This document shows, piece after piece, positions 50,037 through 59,308 of a stretch of 64,000 nucleotides of DNA (position 1 is its first letter; the number at the start of each line of letters is the position of its first letter). A program made the position numbers and the translations under genes. The notes beneath the pieces were generated by a model. The model did not search any database and was not told the DNA's origin. It was given only the letters and a program-made list of their open reading frames with translations. Source of the stretch: Extibacter muris (GTDB lineage: Bacteria > Bacillota > Clostridia > Lachnospirales > Lachnospiraceae). The stretch covers positions 157,831 to 221,830 of the forward strand of contig NZ_SMMX01000006.1 in the NCBI RefSeq assembly GCF_004345005.1, given 5' to 3'.

Positions 50037-50849
50037 TCAAGGCTTTCCGTTCAATTCGTAGTAAAAGATGTACTGCTGCATCACGCCCCGGTATCCGTTA
50101 TAACGCCTCTTCGGAAATCCTCTGCGGTAGTGACGCTTCAGTGCCTGGCTGATATGTGTATCCACCGGAAACGCATCCAGCTCATGCAGCGCAAACAGGC
50201 AGATACAGTCCGCCACCTTCTCACCGATTCCATATAATTTCAGCAGTTCTGCTTTCGCCTCAGGATAAGGAAGGCTCCTGATGTAATCCAAATCCGCCTC
50301 GCCGGATGTTATGGATCTGGCCGTTCGCACGACATACTTGCTCCTGTATCCAAGGTTGCATTCCTTCAAGTCATCCTCTCCGAGTTCTGCGAGCGCTTCC
50401 GGGCGTGGGAAGGCATAGTACGTGCTCCCGGACAGCGCCTCCTTTTTCTCTCCGTACTTCTCGCAGATATTGGAGATGCACTTTCGTATGCGGGTAATAT
50501 TATTCTGCTGGGATATGAGGAACGATGCTGTCATCTCCCACAGATCCTGCCGCAATATCCGGATGCCGCTGCCAACCTCAGCCGCTTTCCTCAGGTACTC
50601 GTCCTTCGTGTCTATGCTCTCTATGTATGCTCCATAGTCATTACTCAAGTCAAAGTAATCTCTCCAAAATGCCTCGAACTCCTCAGCGCCGCAATAAAAT
50701 GTACACCTATCCTCTTCCTGCGCAACTTCCACATACCGGTCGCCGGCTATGACAGAATATGTCCCCCCTGCCGTGCGCTCCATGCGGAAGCACTGCCCGG
50801 ATACGCAGATCTGGTCGATATCAAAATTGTCTGTTCTCTTCGTAATCAT
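50037..50849 (-). CDS. 8-oxoguanine DNA glycosylase (OGG/AlkA type)
   Basis: 270 residues. FNCGQCFR-type start (DFDIDQICVSGQCFRMERTA region), LISQQNNITRIRKCISNICE, and the helix-hairpin-helix LLKLYGIGEKVADCICLFAL ending in the catalytic Asp (DAFPVDTHISQALKRHY). Lys/Asp positions fit OGG. It excises oxidised guanine. Its start overlaps yaaA as ATGA. Confidence 0.88.
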   Translation of the reverse strand: MITKRTDNFDIDQICVSGQCFRMERTAGGTYSVIAGDRYVEVAQEEDRCTFYCGAEEFEAFWRDYFDLSNDYGAYIESIDTKDEYLRKAAEVGSGIRILRQDLWEMTASFLISQQNNITRIRKCISNICEKYGEKKEALSGSTYYAFPRPEALAELGEDDLKECNLGYRSKYVVRTARSITSGEADLDYIRSLPYPEAKAELLKLYGIGEKVADCICLFALHELDAFPVDTHISQALKRHYRRGFPKRRYNGYRGVMQQYIFYYELNGKP

Positions 50850-51628
50850 GTAAGTGCTTCTTCCTTTTCTCTGGCTTCCTTTAAAAATACGAGGGTGCTG
50901 TCATCCGAATACGCTTCCTGGAAACGGTAGCCAAGCCCTTTGAACTTCCTGACCTCTTCTATGCTGCCGGCTTTGCTCTGCGCCAGGAAACGCACCATCT
51001 CTCCCCGCGCCATCTTAGCCAGCGTCCCTTTTTCTATCACCTTCCCGCCGGACCGTTCTCCGAAGACGCAGGTCACAAAGGCGATGTCCTCGCGCAGATA
51101 TCTTGTTATGCACCTGCTGTATTCTTTCGAGGCCAGATTCAGGATGACCCGGTCCTTGGCTGCTATATCCTCTGCCATCGCCGCTCCCCAGTAATCATAC
51201 AGGGAATCTAATTCCGGGCACCTGCTATGTCCTCCCATCCTGGCCTGCATCTCCAGCCGGTACGGGACGACTCCGTCGAAAGGACGCAGCATCCCGTAAA
51301 ATGCGGACAGTATCCTCAGGTGCTCCTGGAGATAGGCAAATGCGCCTTCTTCCATGACGGCAGGCGCCATATACTGATATTGGATTCCTTCATAAGAAAG
51401 GAGGGCGGGCGTCAGGTTCTTATACAGCTCCATCTCCTGAAACCGCCTGTAGTTCAGCTTGGCTATCTTGTCGCTGCATCTCCATATCTCTTTGCACTGC
51501 TCATAGGTAAGGGACTTCATATATTCCATCAGATATTCGGTTTTGTCTATGTAAGAGGGCAGGCCGCAAGGTGCAAATGCATCGTTGTCCGCTCTCATCT
51601 TTTTTGCCGGTGATATGATAATCCTCAT
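50846..51628 (-). CDS. yaaA: Peroxide stress protein YaaA
   Basis: 260 residues, full length. MRIIISPAKKMRADNDAFAP is the family N-terminus, followed by FQEMELYKNLTPALLSYEGI QYQYM, LRILSAFYGMLRPFDGVVPY RLEM and NLASKEYSR. YaaA lowers free iron during peroxide stress in E. coli. Coupled with the OGG-like gene, which forms an oxidative damage pair. Confidence 0.92.
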   Translation of the reverse strand: MRIIISPAKKMRADNDAFAPCGLPSYIDKTEYLMEYMKSLTYEQCKEIWRCSDKIAKLNYRRFQEMELYKNLTPALLSYEGIQYQYMAPAVMEEGAFAYLQEHLRILSAFYGMLRPFDGVVPYRLEMQARMGGHSRCPELDSLYDYWGAAMAEDIAAKDRVILNLASKEYSRCITRYLREDIAFVTCVFGERSGGKVIEKGTLAKMARGEMVRFLAQSKAGSIEEVRKFKGLGYRFQEAYSDDSTLVFLKEAREKEEALT

Positions 51629-51631
51629 GTT

Positions 51632-52163
51632 TCATTTCCTGCTTTCTAACTTATCTTGCGTATTCACTTCATTCAGAAAGGCGAATCCTATGATCATCGC
51701 TCCCCCTGCTATCTGTGGCACGGTAATGTTCTCTCCCAGTACGAAAAAAGAGACGAGGATCGCCACCATCGGGTCGATATAGCTCAGTATCGCCGCCTGC
51801 TTTGCCTTCAGCCGCTCCCGGAAGACGGCAACGCTCAGTATGACGACCAATGTAGGGGCAAAACAATAACACAACGTAGATACCGCCACGCTTGTGTACC
51901 GGTAAGCTTCAAATAAGAGTATCCAGTTGAACGCAAGCGCGGCTCCTGAACAGAATAACATTCCTATCCGGCCTTTAAAGCTTCTGATATGTTCAAGCTT
52001 CCCGCTGGCCGCTGCCACCGCGGTGAGCATGAGAAATGCCGCCACCGCCCTCCACAGGGCTATCTCTGCGGACGGCAGATGGATATTCTTTCACGAAGGC
52101 TCCGATCGTGCCGAAGATTATCATGGACAGGATCATCTGTATCCTTGCTTTATTTTGCAGCAT
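51632..52163 (-). pseudogene. EamA-family transporter, frameshifted and internally deleted
   Basis: ATG 52163 behind AAGGAATTCTATA. KARIQMILSMIIFGTIGAFV KE is membrane segment 1. Near 52085 the frame shifts: the correct continuation IHLPSAEIALWRAVAAFLML lies in another frame. Segments 2-4 follow to FRERLKAKQA. The sequence then jumps directly to SYIDPMVAILVSFFVLGENI, which belongs to segment 9 of the ten-segment family, so about 110-130 residues are missing. Not functional as read. Confidence 0.82.
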
Positions 52164-52404
52164 TATAGAATTCCTTAAGCTCCGCCTTGACCTCCGGGGG
52201 CAAGTCACGCTTCTTCATGCCCCTGACAGCCCCTTCAAGCCCATGCAGCCTCTGGATGCAGGCCGAGTCATCTATCGCCTTAATCTTAAGCCAGGCCTGC
52301 TTGCTGCCTGTCTCTCTGAGCTGTTTGGCCGTCGTAATCCCAACTTCATTCAGCTGCTGTTCTACTACCGGACCTATGTTCGGCAGACTAGATAATTCAC
52401 CCAT
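52150..52404 (-). CDS. TfoX C-terminal domain protein
   Basis: 84 residues. ATG 52404 was chosen for AGGAGGTACAAGT. MGELSSLPNIGPVVEQQLNE VGITTAKQLRETGSKQAW is the TfoX/Sxy C-terminal helix-hairpin-helix domain. The N-terminal domain is coded separately at 59301. Role unknown in Gram-positives. Confidence 0.85.
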   Translation of the reverse strand: MGELSSLPNIGPVVEQQLNEVGITTAKQLRETGSKQAWLKIKAIDDSACIQRLHGLEGAVRGMKKRDLPPEVKAELKEFYNAAK

Positions 52405-52491
52405 ACTTGTACCTCCTGTCATTATATTGCTGTTTCCATTATACATTATACATCATACGTCCCCTGTCCTCCACCAGAAATATTCTCCATG

Positions 52492-55400
52492 CTAAAAGTC
52501 GAACAGGCTCATCTGATGACCTGCCACCTCTTTCTTCTTTTTGTGAACCTGTTCTCTTGTAAATATACGGTCTGGCATGCCTTTTACAAATACGGACTCC
52601 TCTCCCGACGAAGTCAGTATGAGCTCTTCTTCGGCTCTGGTCATACCGACGTAGAACAGCCGCCGCTCTTCTTCCATGTCAGCCTCGTACCGTTCGCTTT
52701 CAAGCGGCATCTTCCCCTTTCGCACGCCAAAGATAAATGTAACCGGATACTCCAGCCCCTTGGAGCCGTGCAGCGTCATAAGCGTGACCGCTCCGGAAGT
52801 GTACTGCCTGCCCCCGCAGCGCTTCAGGTCGCTTTCCACCCCAAGGCTGAGTGCATCCGATAGTTCTCCCATATCTTTATAGAATACGGCCATCTGCGAC
52901 AGCTTCTTCATCGCCAGATTGTCCGGAGCCTGTATCTCCTGCATCCACAGCTTGAGAAACTTCTGCGGCTTTTCCTTTGCATAGAGCGGCCGGTACTTCT
53001 CTGCCATACGCCCGAACACCTCTTCCGACACCGGATTCCGGTCCAGGTTCCACAGTATCTTCAGGCTCTGCTCTTTGGCATGCCGGTCAAGTTCATCTGC
53101 GAGATACCGGAAAAAGTGGAGGCTTCCCCGGACGATGTCCTCTTGAAGGAACGACTCTCTCCCTGCGACGACATACGGAATGCCTTCCCTCTTCAGGCAT
53201 GTCTCCAGCAGCTCCGCGTCCTGGTGCGTCCGGTAGAGGACGGCGATATCGTCGAACGCCCTTATCTTCCTCTCCCCCTGGTCATGTGCCGCCTCGTGGG
53301 CTTCAAGCATCCCGATGCCCCCTGCCAGCCGGTTAATCTCCTTCGCCACAAATATAGCCTCTCCCATCGGCGATTCTGCACCGGCAAGCCGTACGATCGT
53401 GCCTCCTTCCCGGTTGGCATGCAGCGTGCGCGCATGGCCGGGATTGCCGGAAATGACGTGAAGCGCTGATGATACGATTTCCGACGTGGACCGGTAATTC
53501 TCCGTGAGCCGGATCGTCTCTAATCCGGGATAGTCATCCCCAAGCCTTGCAAAGCACCTTGCGTCCGCACCTCTGAATCCATAGATAGACTGGTCCGGGT
53601 CCCCGATGACGAACAGCTCTCTCCCGTTCTCATTCCACGCCTTCACAAGCCTGTACTGCAGCGGATTGATGTCCTGGAACTCATCTACGAACAGATAAGC
53701 ATAGCTCTTCTGCCAGCCGTCCGCCGCCTTGCCCTCGAGAAGCCGCAACGTCTCAAGCAGCAGGTCGTCAAAGTCAAAAAGCCCCCTCTCTCTGAGCAGC
53801 CGATTGTATACCTTTACTTCCGGACTCAGCTCCTCCTCCGGCAGCCCTCTTGACTTTTCCATGGACGCCTGGGCCGCCAGCTTCTTGCCCGTTATACGGA
53901 TACCGGCCTCCTTCGCCGCTTCACCGGCAATCTCTCTCGCCTCTGTCTCATCCACGATTGAAAACGTGAGCCCCTGCTCCTTCAGGAAGGCAAGGCAGAT
54001 AGCATGGAAGGTGCCTGTCTTAAGCCTGCCGATCCGCCGCCTGCTGCCAGCCTCCCTCTGTATCCTCTCCTTCAGTTCACGGGCCGCCTCGTTCGTAAAG
54101 GTTACTGCCGTTATCTCAGACGGCTTTACTTTTCTCTGCTCCAACAGGTACAGGATACGGGCGGCAAGCGTCCTCGTCTTGCCCGTCCCCGGCCCGGCAA
54201 CGACAGCAATGGTACGTGCCGGACAGATCATGGCATGTTCCTGCTCTTTATTGAGCCCGCTTCCTACCGCCCCCTTTGCCTCTGTCCTCTGCCCTTTTGT
54301 CTGCTGCTCCTTCATCTTTATCTCTACCGGCTCTTTGTCCCTCTTCTCCTTTGGTTCCTTCTCCTGTCGAACAGTATCATTCACCATCGCAGCCTTTCCA
54401 GCCGCATCTGCACTGCCCCTGCCCATGCCGAGCAGGTCAAAGAAGTCCATCTGTCCGCTTGTCTCTTCTATCTCGCGAGGCTCAAACAGCCGGATCGTCC
54501 CATATTCCCCGTCGAATCCCGGCACACGGCCAACCTTCCCCTCACGGAGCCTTCGGATTCCTTCCGCAATCAGGGCACCGGACGTGCCACGTATCTCTTC
54601 TACCGGTACTGCCCTCAATATGTCGAACTCCGTCCCGAGCCGCTTCAGCATACGGATATATTCCTTCTGCACGCCCGCGCTGGCGGGAGCATGTCCTACC
54701 GAAGCTCCGATTACTTCCGGCAGGGGCACCAGGCTTTCAAACCCCGCGGCGTCTGCCTTGACATAGCCTTCCTCCCGGTCTGAAAGCTGTTCCACCCTGT
54801 GGGATACGCCGATGGTAATCTTCTTTCCACATACGGGGCATACTCCGTGATATCTTTCCGTATCTGCAGGTGTCAGGCAGAGGCTGCATTTTCTGTGTCC
54901 GTCAAAATGGTACTTCCCCTCCTCGGGAAAGAATTCTATCGTACCATACAGCCCCTTTCCATACTGGACAGCATCTCTGAGCCCGGGATAAGACAGCGTG
55001 ATATCGAGCAGATTGGCTTCCCTCCCGAGCTTTGCCGGAGAATGGGCGTCTGAATTGGAGATAAGCTGGTACTTATCCAGTGCAGAAACACGCCAGTTCA
55101 TAGGCGGGTCGGAGGACAGCCCTGTCTCCATGGCGTGTATGTAAGGCGACAGGTCCCCAAAACATTCCTCCACCGTGTCGAATCCTGAGAAGGCTCCGAA
55201 CAGGGAAAAATGCGGCGTCCAGATATGCGCAGGTACAAAGATGGCGTCGGGGCAAAGCTCCAGAACGATTTCCAGCAGATCATGACAGTCCAGCCCAAGA
55301 ATGGGCCTGCCGTCGGAATGGATATTGCCGATGGCTTCCAGCTTCCCCGCTATCACCTCCGCGGCTTCAAGTCCCGGAAGCAGTATCAGGCTATGCACTT

Positions 55401-55704
55401 TCCGGACGCGGTCCCCCTTCTTATATATGGAGCTTATCTCCCCGGTAATGATAAAGCGGGGCGCCGGACCACCTGTGTCCAATCCGTCTTCTATACGATA
55501 TTCGTGCTTCAGGACATACAGCCCCTCTTCGGCAGGCACGAGCTTTTCCTCCAGCTCTTTCCTCCATGCCGGATGTGTAAAATCCCCGGTGCCTACGATG
55601 TGGATGCCTTTCCGCCTGGCCCATAGATCCAGATGTTCCGGAGTACAGTCTTTGCTCGTGGCTCTTGAGTAACGGGAATGGATGTGCAGATCTGCTATGT
55701 ACAT
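52492..55704 (-). CDS. PHP-domain / UvrD-type helicase fusion
   Basis: 1070 residues. Residues 1-260: PHP metal-dependent phosphoesterase (MYIADLHIHSRYSRATSKDC with His7/His9, then HSLILLPGLEAAEVI, NSDAHSPAKLGREANLLDIT). Residues 273-292: four-Cys zinc knuckle. A Lys/Glu linker at 440-480. Residues 490-1050: superfamily 1A helicase with Walker A AGPGTGKT near 503, YLFVDEFQDINPLQYRLVKA, DPDQSIYGFRGAD, VTLMTLHGSKGLEYPVTFIF. It ends QMSLFDF, a consensus sliding-clamp motif. Probably a repair helicase-nuclease acting at replication forks. Confidence 0.92.
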   Translation of the reverse strand: MYIADLHIHSRYSRATSKDCTPEHLDLWARRKGIHIVGTGDFTHPAWRKELEEKLVPAEEGLYVLKHEYRIEDGLDTGGPAPRFIITGEISSIYKKGDRVRKVHSLILLPGLEAAEVIAGKLEAIGNIHSDGRPILGLDCHDLLEIVLELCPDAIFVPAHIWTPHFSLFGAFSGFDTVEECFGDLSPYIHAMETGLSSDPPMNWRVSALDKYQLISNSDAHSPAKLGREANLLDITLSYPGLRDAVQYGKGLYGTIEFFPEEGKYHFDGHRKCSLCLTPADTERYHGVCPVCGKKITIGVSHRVEQLSDREEGYVKADAAGFESLVPLPEVIGASVGHAPASAGVQKEYIRMLKRLGTEFDILRAVPVEEIRGTSGALIAEGIRRLREGKVGRVPGFDGEYGTIRLFEPREIEETSGQMDFFDLLGMGRGSADAAGKAAMVNDTVRQEKEPKEKRDKEPVEIKMKEQQTKGQRTEAKGAVGSGLNKEQEHAMICPARTIAVVAGPGTGKTRTLAARILYLLEQRKVKPSEITAVTFTNEAARELKERIQREAGSRRRIGRLKTGTFHAICLAFLKEQGLTFSIVDETEAREIAGEAAKEAGIRITGKKLAAQASMEKSRGLPEEELSPEVKVYNRLLRERGLFDFDDLLLETLRLLEGKAADGWQKSYAYLFVDEFQDINPLQYRLVKAWNENGRELFVIGDPDQSIYGFRGADARCFARLGDDYPGLETIRLTENYRSTSEIVSSALHVISGNPGHARTLHANREGGTIVRLAGAESPMGEAIFVAKEINRLAGGIGMLEAHEAAHDQGERKIRAFDDIAVLYRTHQDAELLETCLKREGIPYVVAGRESFLQEDIVRGSLHFFRYLADELDRHAKEQSLKILWNLDRNPVSEEVFGRMAEKYRPLYAKEKPQKFLKLWMQEIQAPDNLAMKKLSQMAVFYKDMGELSDALSLGVESDLKRCGGRQYTSGAVTLMTLHGSKGLEYPVTFIFGVRKGKMPLESERYEADMEEERRLFYVGMTRAEEELILTSSGEESVFVKGMPDRIFTREQVHKKKKEVAGHQMSLFDF

Positions 55705-55741
55705 AGTAACACCTCTTTACGTAATTTATCTGATTGACACT

Positions 55742-55770
55742 ATTATAGCATGGACAGGGGAATCCGTAAG
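55742..55770 (-). promoter_or_regulatory. Promoter of the PHP-UvrD gene
   Basis: Minus strand TATAAT at 55747-55742, 38 bases before the ATG at 55704. The -35 match is weak (CTTACG, 17 bases upstream). Confidence 0.4.
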
Positions 55771-55812
55771 ATGATTCGTTCCATATATTTACAATTTTCG
55801 ACAGATAAAGAC

Positions 55813-55852
55813 ATAAAAAAGGACGTGGCTGCTGCCCCACGTCCTTTACATC
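55813..55852 (-). terminator. Terminator of the YkgJ-like gene
   Basis: AAAGGACGTGG / CCACGTCCTTT stem with a short loop (GGCAGCAG), followed on the minus strand by TTTTTTATG. Lies 20 bases after the stop at 55872. Confidence 0.8.
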
Positions 55853-55871
55853 CTGTGTTCTGCTATCTGCA

Positions 55872-56531
55872 TCAGATGCCAAGCTTTTCTCTCGCCTGGC
55901 TGAGCCTGGTGTAAAATTCTTGATAGAAATCTTCGGTCTTGTAACCTAACTGATAGAACGTCTTCAGCACAAACAGGTTAAGGATACGCGCCTGTTCTTC
56001 ATCGAGCGTTCCCGCGGCCTCCTGGCAGCCTGTCAGAAATCCGTGCCAGTCTGTTATGTATTGTTCGTATGCCTTAAGGTCCGGCGTGTCGAGCCATTTT
56101 CTTACCTTAGTCTTTCCCCTGTCCTTCTTCCTGCACTCGTGGATCTGGAGGAAATACCGGAACCCATCTTCCTCATAGTACCGGCCAAGCGGGAACAGAC
56201 GGCATAGGCCAGGGCGGAAAGGATGGATGCTGCATCTGCCCCTGGCATCGAGAAACGCGCAGGCTTCTTCCTTCCCGTCCATCTTCAGATTCGGCACAAT
56301 CATGCCGTCCTCTGCATGGAGTTCTATATGCCGCTCCATCAGTCCGTCAAAGCTTACGGACAGCCCTTTACACAGCCTCTGAATGTCAAGCGGGTCCAAC
56401 ACGATGGAGCTCCCCATCCCGCGGCAGCAGGCAGAACACCCTTCGCAGTTATAGCAGTCTGCCCGTACCATGTCATTGGACGAATACAGTCTCCCGTCTG
56501 ATATATCCTTTAAGTCTACCTTACGTTTCAT
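55872..56531 (-). CDS. YkgJ-family cysteine cluster protein
   Basis: 219 residues from ATG 56531. CYNCEGCSACCRGMGSSIVL is the N-terminal Cys cluster. GRCSIHPFRPGLCRLFPLGR YYEE and HECRKKDRGKT follow, which complete the YkgJ metal site. Function is not settled; a redox or metal-binding role is assumed. Monocistronic with its own terminator. Confidence 0.85.
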   Translation of the reverse strand: MKRKVDLKDISDGRLYSSNDMVRADCYNCEGCSACCRGMGSSIVLDPLDIQRLCKGLSVSFDGLMERHIELHAEDGMIVPNLKMDGKEEACAFLDARGRCSIHPFRPGLCRLFPLGRYYEEDGFRYFLQIHECRKKDRGKTKVRKWLDTPDLKAYEQYITDWHGFLTGCQEAAGTLDEEQARILNLFVLKTFYQLGYKTEDFYQEFYTRLSQAREKLGI

Positions 56532-56583
56532 CTCGTCCAGCACCCCTGTCCGTTCCGCCTCCGGCGGATATTATCATGTTCCA

Positions 56584-57618
56584 TTATTCCGAGTCCCTAA
56601 GAAAAGCATATCTTCCGTCATGCTCTACTGTGGATTCTACTGTGGATAGGAGCATCTCCCTCATTCTGGAGCCAAGCCCCTCTTCCCCTGCCCTCTTCCT
56701 CATGTGCCTGTACAGCGGGGAAGCGGTGTAATCCCACCCGTCTGTCACCGATGCAAGCATGGATCCGAGTGTTTTCAGGCAGTTGTCCCTGTCCTCCATA
56801 TGTGTGTACAGCTCGAGCCACGGCAGCTGCGCCGTATATTCCCACATGTCCAGGGCACGGGCCGTACGCTCGGCAGCCTCTGCCAGATATCGGGCGTCTT
56901 CTGTCCGGCCTTCCCTGAATGCTATCTCAATGAGGGTGACAAGCACCATGCTCAGGCTGCTGGCGGCAAGCATCAGCTTCCTCTCTTCCATCTCCCCCGC
57001 ATCCGCAAGCTGATTGCGTGCAAGGCAGAGATTCGCCTGCATCTGCCTTTTATCATAAGCCGGTTCGTCGGGCAGCCTGTCAATCAATGCCTCTGCCCTG
57101 TCGTAATCTCCCCGCCCCATATATCTTGAGGCGAGCATGTACCGCGCCTGGCTGCAGACGGCAGGATCTTCGCTTTCAGCTGCCTTTTCATACAGCCGTT
57201 CTATCTCTTCTTCATAACGTTCTGCCGCCTCCCGGTCTCCGTTCATGACCAGTGCGCCGCTCAATGCCATAACTCCATTCAGCACAAGCATGTCGCTGCC
57301 GGGATACTCCCTTATCTTTTCCATCAGAAAGGCATAGGCTGCTTCAAATCCGCTGTCAAAGAATATATCCGTCAGCCTATTGATTAGCGAGGCTGCTTCA
57401 GCCTCCGCCAGCTTTTTGTGGAAAGACAGCAGCGTGTTGACGTCCGTGTCCAGATATCTCGCCAGCACCGGGAGCATCGTGACATCGGGGCAGCTCACGC
57501 CATTCTCCCACTTTGATACCGCCGCGACAGACACCCCCACCGCGGCCGCCATCTGTTCCTGCGTATAGCACTGTACTTTTCGTAACTGTTGTATTGTTCT
57601 TCCTAATTCTTCTTTCAT
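56584..57618 (-). CDS. XRE regulator with helical repeat domain
   Basis: 344 residues behind GGAGGTGGATGC. HTH at 1-60 (CYTQEQMAAAVGVSVAAVSK, WENGVSCPDVTMLPVLARYL). The remaining 280 residues are TPR-like helices. This is the common clostridial layout for regulators that sense small peptides or metabolites. Target unknown. Confidence 0.85.
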   Translation of the reverse strand: MKEELGRTIQQLRKVQCYTQEQMAAAVGVSVAAVSKWENGVSCPDVTMLPVLARYLDTDVNTLLSFHKKLAEAEAASLINRLTDIFFDSGFEAAYAFLMEKIREYPGSDMLVLNGVMALSGALVMNGDREAAERYEEEIERLYEKAAESEDPAVCSQARYMLASRYMGRGDYDRAEALIDRLPDEPAYDKRQMQANLCLARNQLADAGEMEERKLMLAASSLSMVLVTLIEIAFREGRTEDARYLAEAAERTARALDMWEYTAQLPWLELYTHMEDRDNCLKTLGSMLASVTDGWDYTASPLYRHMRKRAGEEGLGSRMREMLLSTVESTVEHDGRYAFLRDSE

Positions 57619-57746
57619 GCATCCACCTCCGCTGTTCTGCCTGTTATATTTATTTTACAGCAAAGGCGGGTACATCCACAATGGACGTGTATTCAACTGA
57701 AGGGGGCATTTTTTCAACTATCCTTCAATATTGTACATGCCCAATG

Positions 57747-58516
57747 CTAAACAGCCTTTCCCGACTGCCTGTCCAGTTCTGCAGCAAACTCTTCCGCCGG
57801 CATCGGCTTATAGTAGTAATAGCCTTGTATATAGTCGCAGCCGCACTCTTTCAGGAAGGCAACCTGGCTCTCCGTCTCAATCCCTTCCGCTACCGCCTTG
57901 ATGTTCAGCCGGCACACTGTCTCGAATACATACTGATCCAGCTTTCTTATGCTGTGGTTCTTTTCAAACAGGGTGATAAATTCTCCCGGAGTAATGAACT
58001 CTCCGTCAGCGTTTATCCAACGTATAAGTGCTTCGGCTCCTTCTGCGCGTCCGCATAGAAGCGCTCTGTTGTCAAAGCACCTGTAAGCTTGTCACGTCCC
58101 GCCATATCCGCCAGCGTCTCCGTTTTTTTACGGAGCCTGAAATATTCCCGTACATAATATCCGATTATGATTATGCCGATCAGAAAGCAGAATACACCCA
58201 TGACAATCAGCTGCCTGGCCAGAGATGCGGAACGCATTACGAAATACTTTTCTATGGAAAATACTGTATCGTTTGCAATATCAAACAGCGCGTCGCTTGA
58301 CTTAAGGAGCGTATCTTTATCGTTCCCCTTCCTCACTTCGGCTATTTCCGCCTTAATCTGTTCCCATCTTCCGCCCAGCTTCTCCAGATTATCATTAAAC
58401 GCTCCGTAGCCGGTCCTCTCAAGCCCATATTCGCCTTCTCCGGTCAGAAGCTCGTCCATGATGCTGCTCACATAATTTATGAGATTATCATCCGGCATAT
58501 CGTTCTTGCTCCACAT
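57747..58516 (-). pseudogene. GGDEF-EAL protein gene with internal deletions
   Basis: First part (58516 to about 58030): sensor region and one membrane segment (RQLIVMGVFCFLIGIIIIGY), then the start of a GGDEF domain (DKLTGALTTERFYADAQK). The catalytic GGDEF loop is absent. In another frame the sequence goes straight to mid-EAL (ALIRWINADGEFITPGEFIT LFEKNHSIRKLD). After FETVCR it jumps again to NIKAVAEGIETESQVAFLKE and ends at 57747. At least two deletions; the first also shifts the frame. An N-terminal membrane segment seems missing too. Inactive as cyclase or phosphodiesterase. Confidence 0.82.
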
Positions 58517-58645
58517 CTGCCCTCAAAATCATAGTTTGTTATATCAATGCAAAACTCTATACACATTCTATCACAAAACCAACAGATGTGGACATATTTT
58601 ACCGTCTATTTTTCAGGATATCTTTTACAGCAGAAAATAGCGGTA

Positions 58646-59308
58646 TCACGCTTTCCTGACCGGATGCCGGATTACGGTCCGCAGCCGTTCCGGCTTCGTC
58701 CGCCTCGGGTCTCCGAGATAGATTTCGTGGTGGCGGCGTTCTTCCCCTATGTCACATATATATCCGCTTTCCTCGGTGAACCGTCCCAGCTTCTCTATCG
58801 TAGCCGGTTCATCGTCGTACGGGCCGATGTGCATGACCTGGCAGCAGAGGCCTTCCGTGTATGTCACGAGCCTCGTGGATGAAAGGTCGATGTCCGGATT
58901 CTTCTTCCTCAGATTCTCTTTTGCCCATTCAAATACGTCCGGTGTGACAAATTCAGGCTGCCGGATCATCGATATCCACTGGAACTTGTCCTTTTGTCCG
59001 GCCAGACCCGTGGTCCCCAGATATTTATCTCCTTCCATCCACCAGAGTCCTTCCAGCGGCGGCACGACATATTCAAAATATCCCTTTGGCTGGCTGCCGC
59101 TCATCTTGCTCATCTTGATGCCAAAGGACAGGCCGTATAATACTTCCAGCGCATTCTTATAGCTGTCGGCCGTATTCGGATCCCCCTCCCCTTCTACCTG
59201 TATGAAAATCATCTCCGGCACATCGATGACCATGGGCTTTGTCTTGGGAAGATACAGGTCCTTATATTCCTTTTTGTAATCCAGTTTTGTCGCCTTCTCT
59301 TTATCCAT
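58646..59308 (-). CDS. GyrI-like domain protein
   Basis: 220 residues. ATG 59308 was chosen for GGAAAGGAAAAAGA upstream. MDKEKATKLDYKKEYKDLYL PKTKP, VPEMIFIQVEGEGDPNTADS YKNALEVLYGLSFGIKM and GLWWMEGDKYL fit the GyrI-like small-molecule-binding family. Overlaps the TfoX-N gene by 8 bases. Likely binds a drug-like or metabolic ligand. Confidence 0.85.
   Translation of the reverse strand: MDKEKATKLDYKKEYKDLYLPKTKPMVIDVPEMIFIQVEGEGDPNTADSYKNALEVLYGLSFGIKMSKMSGSQPKGYFEYVVPPLEGLWWMEGDKYLGTTGLAGQKDKFQWISMIRQPEFVTPDVFEWAKENLRKKNPDIDLSSTRLVTYTEGLCCQVMHIGPYDDEPATIEKLGRFTEESGYICDIGEERRHHEIYLGDPRRTKPERLRTVIRHPVRKA

Noticed and set aside
53729..54766. Plus-strand open frame of 345 codons opposite the helicase gene
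   Set aside because: Ser/Pro/Arg-rich shadow of the GC-rich helicase gene, without motif or binding site.
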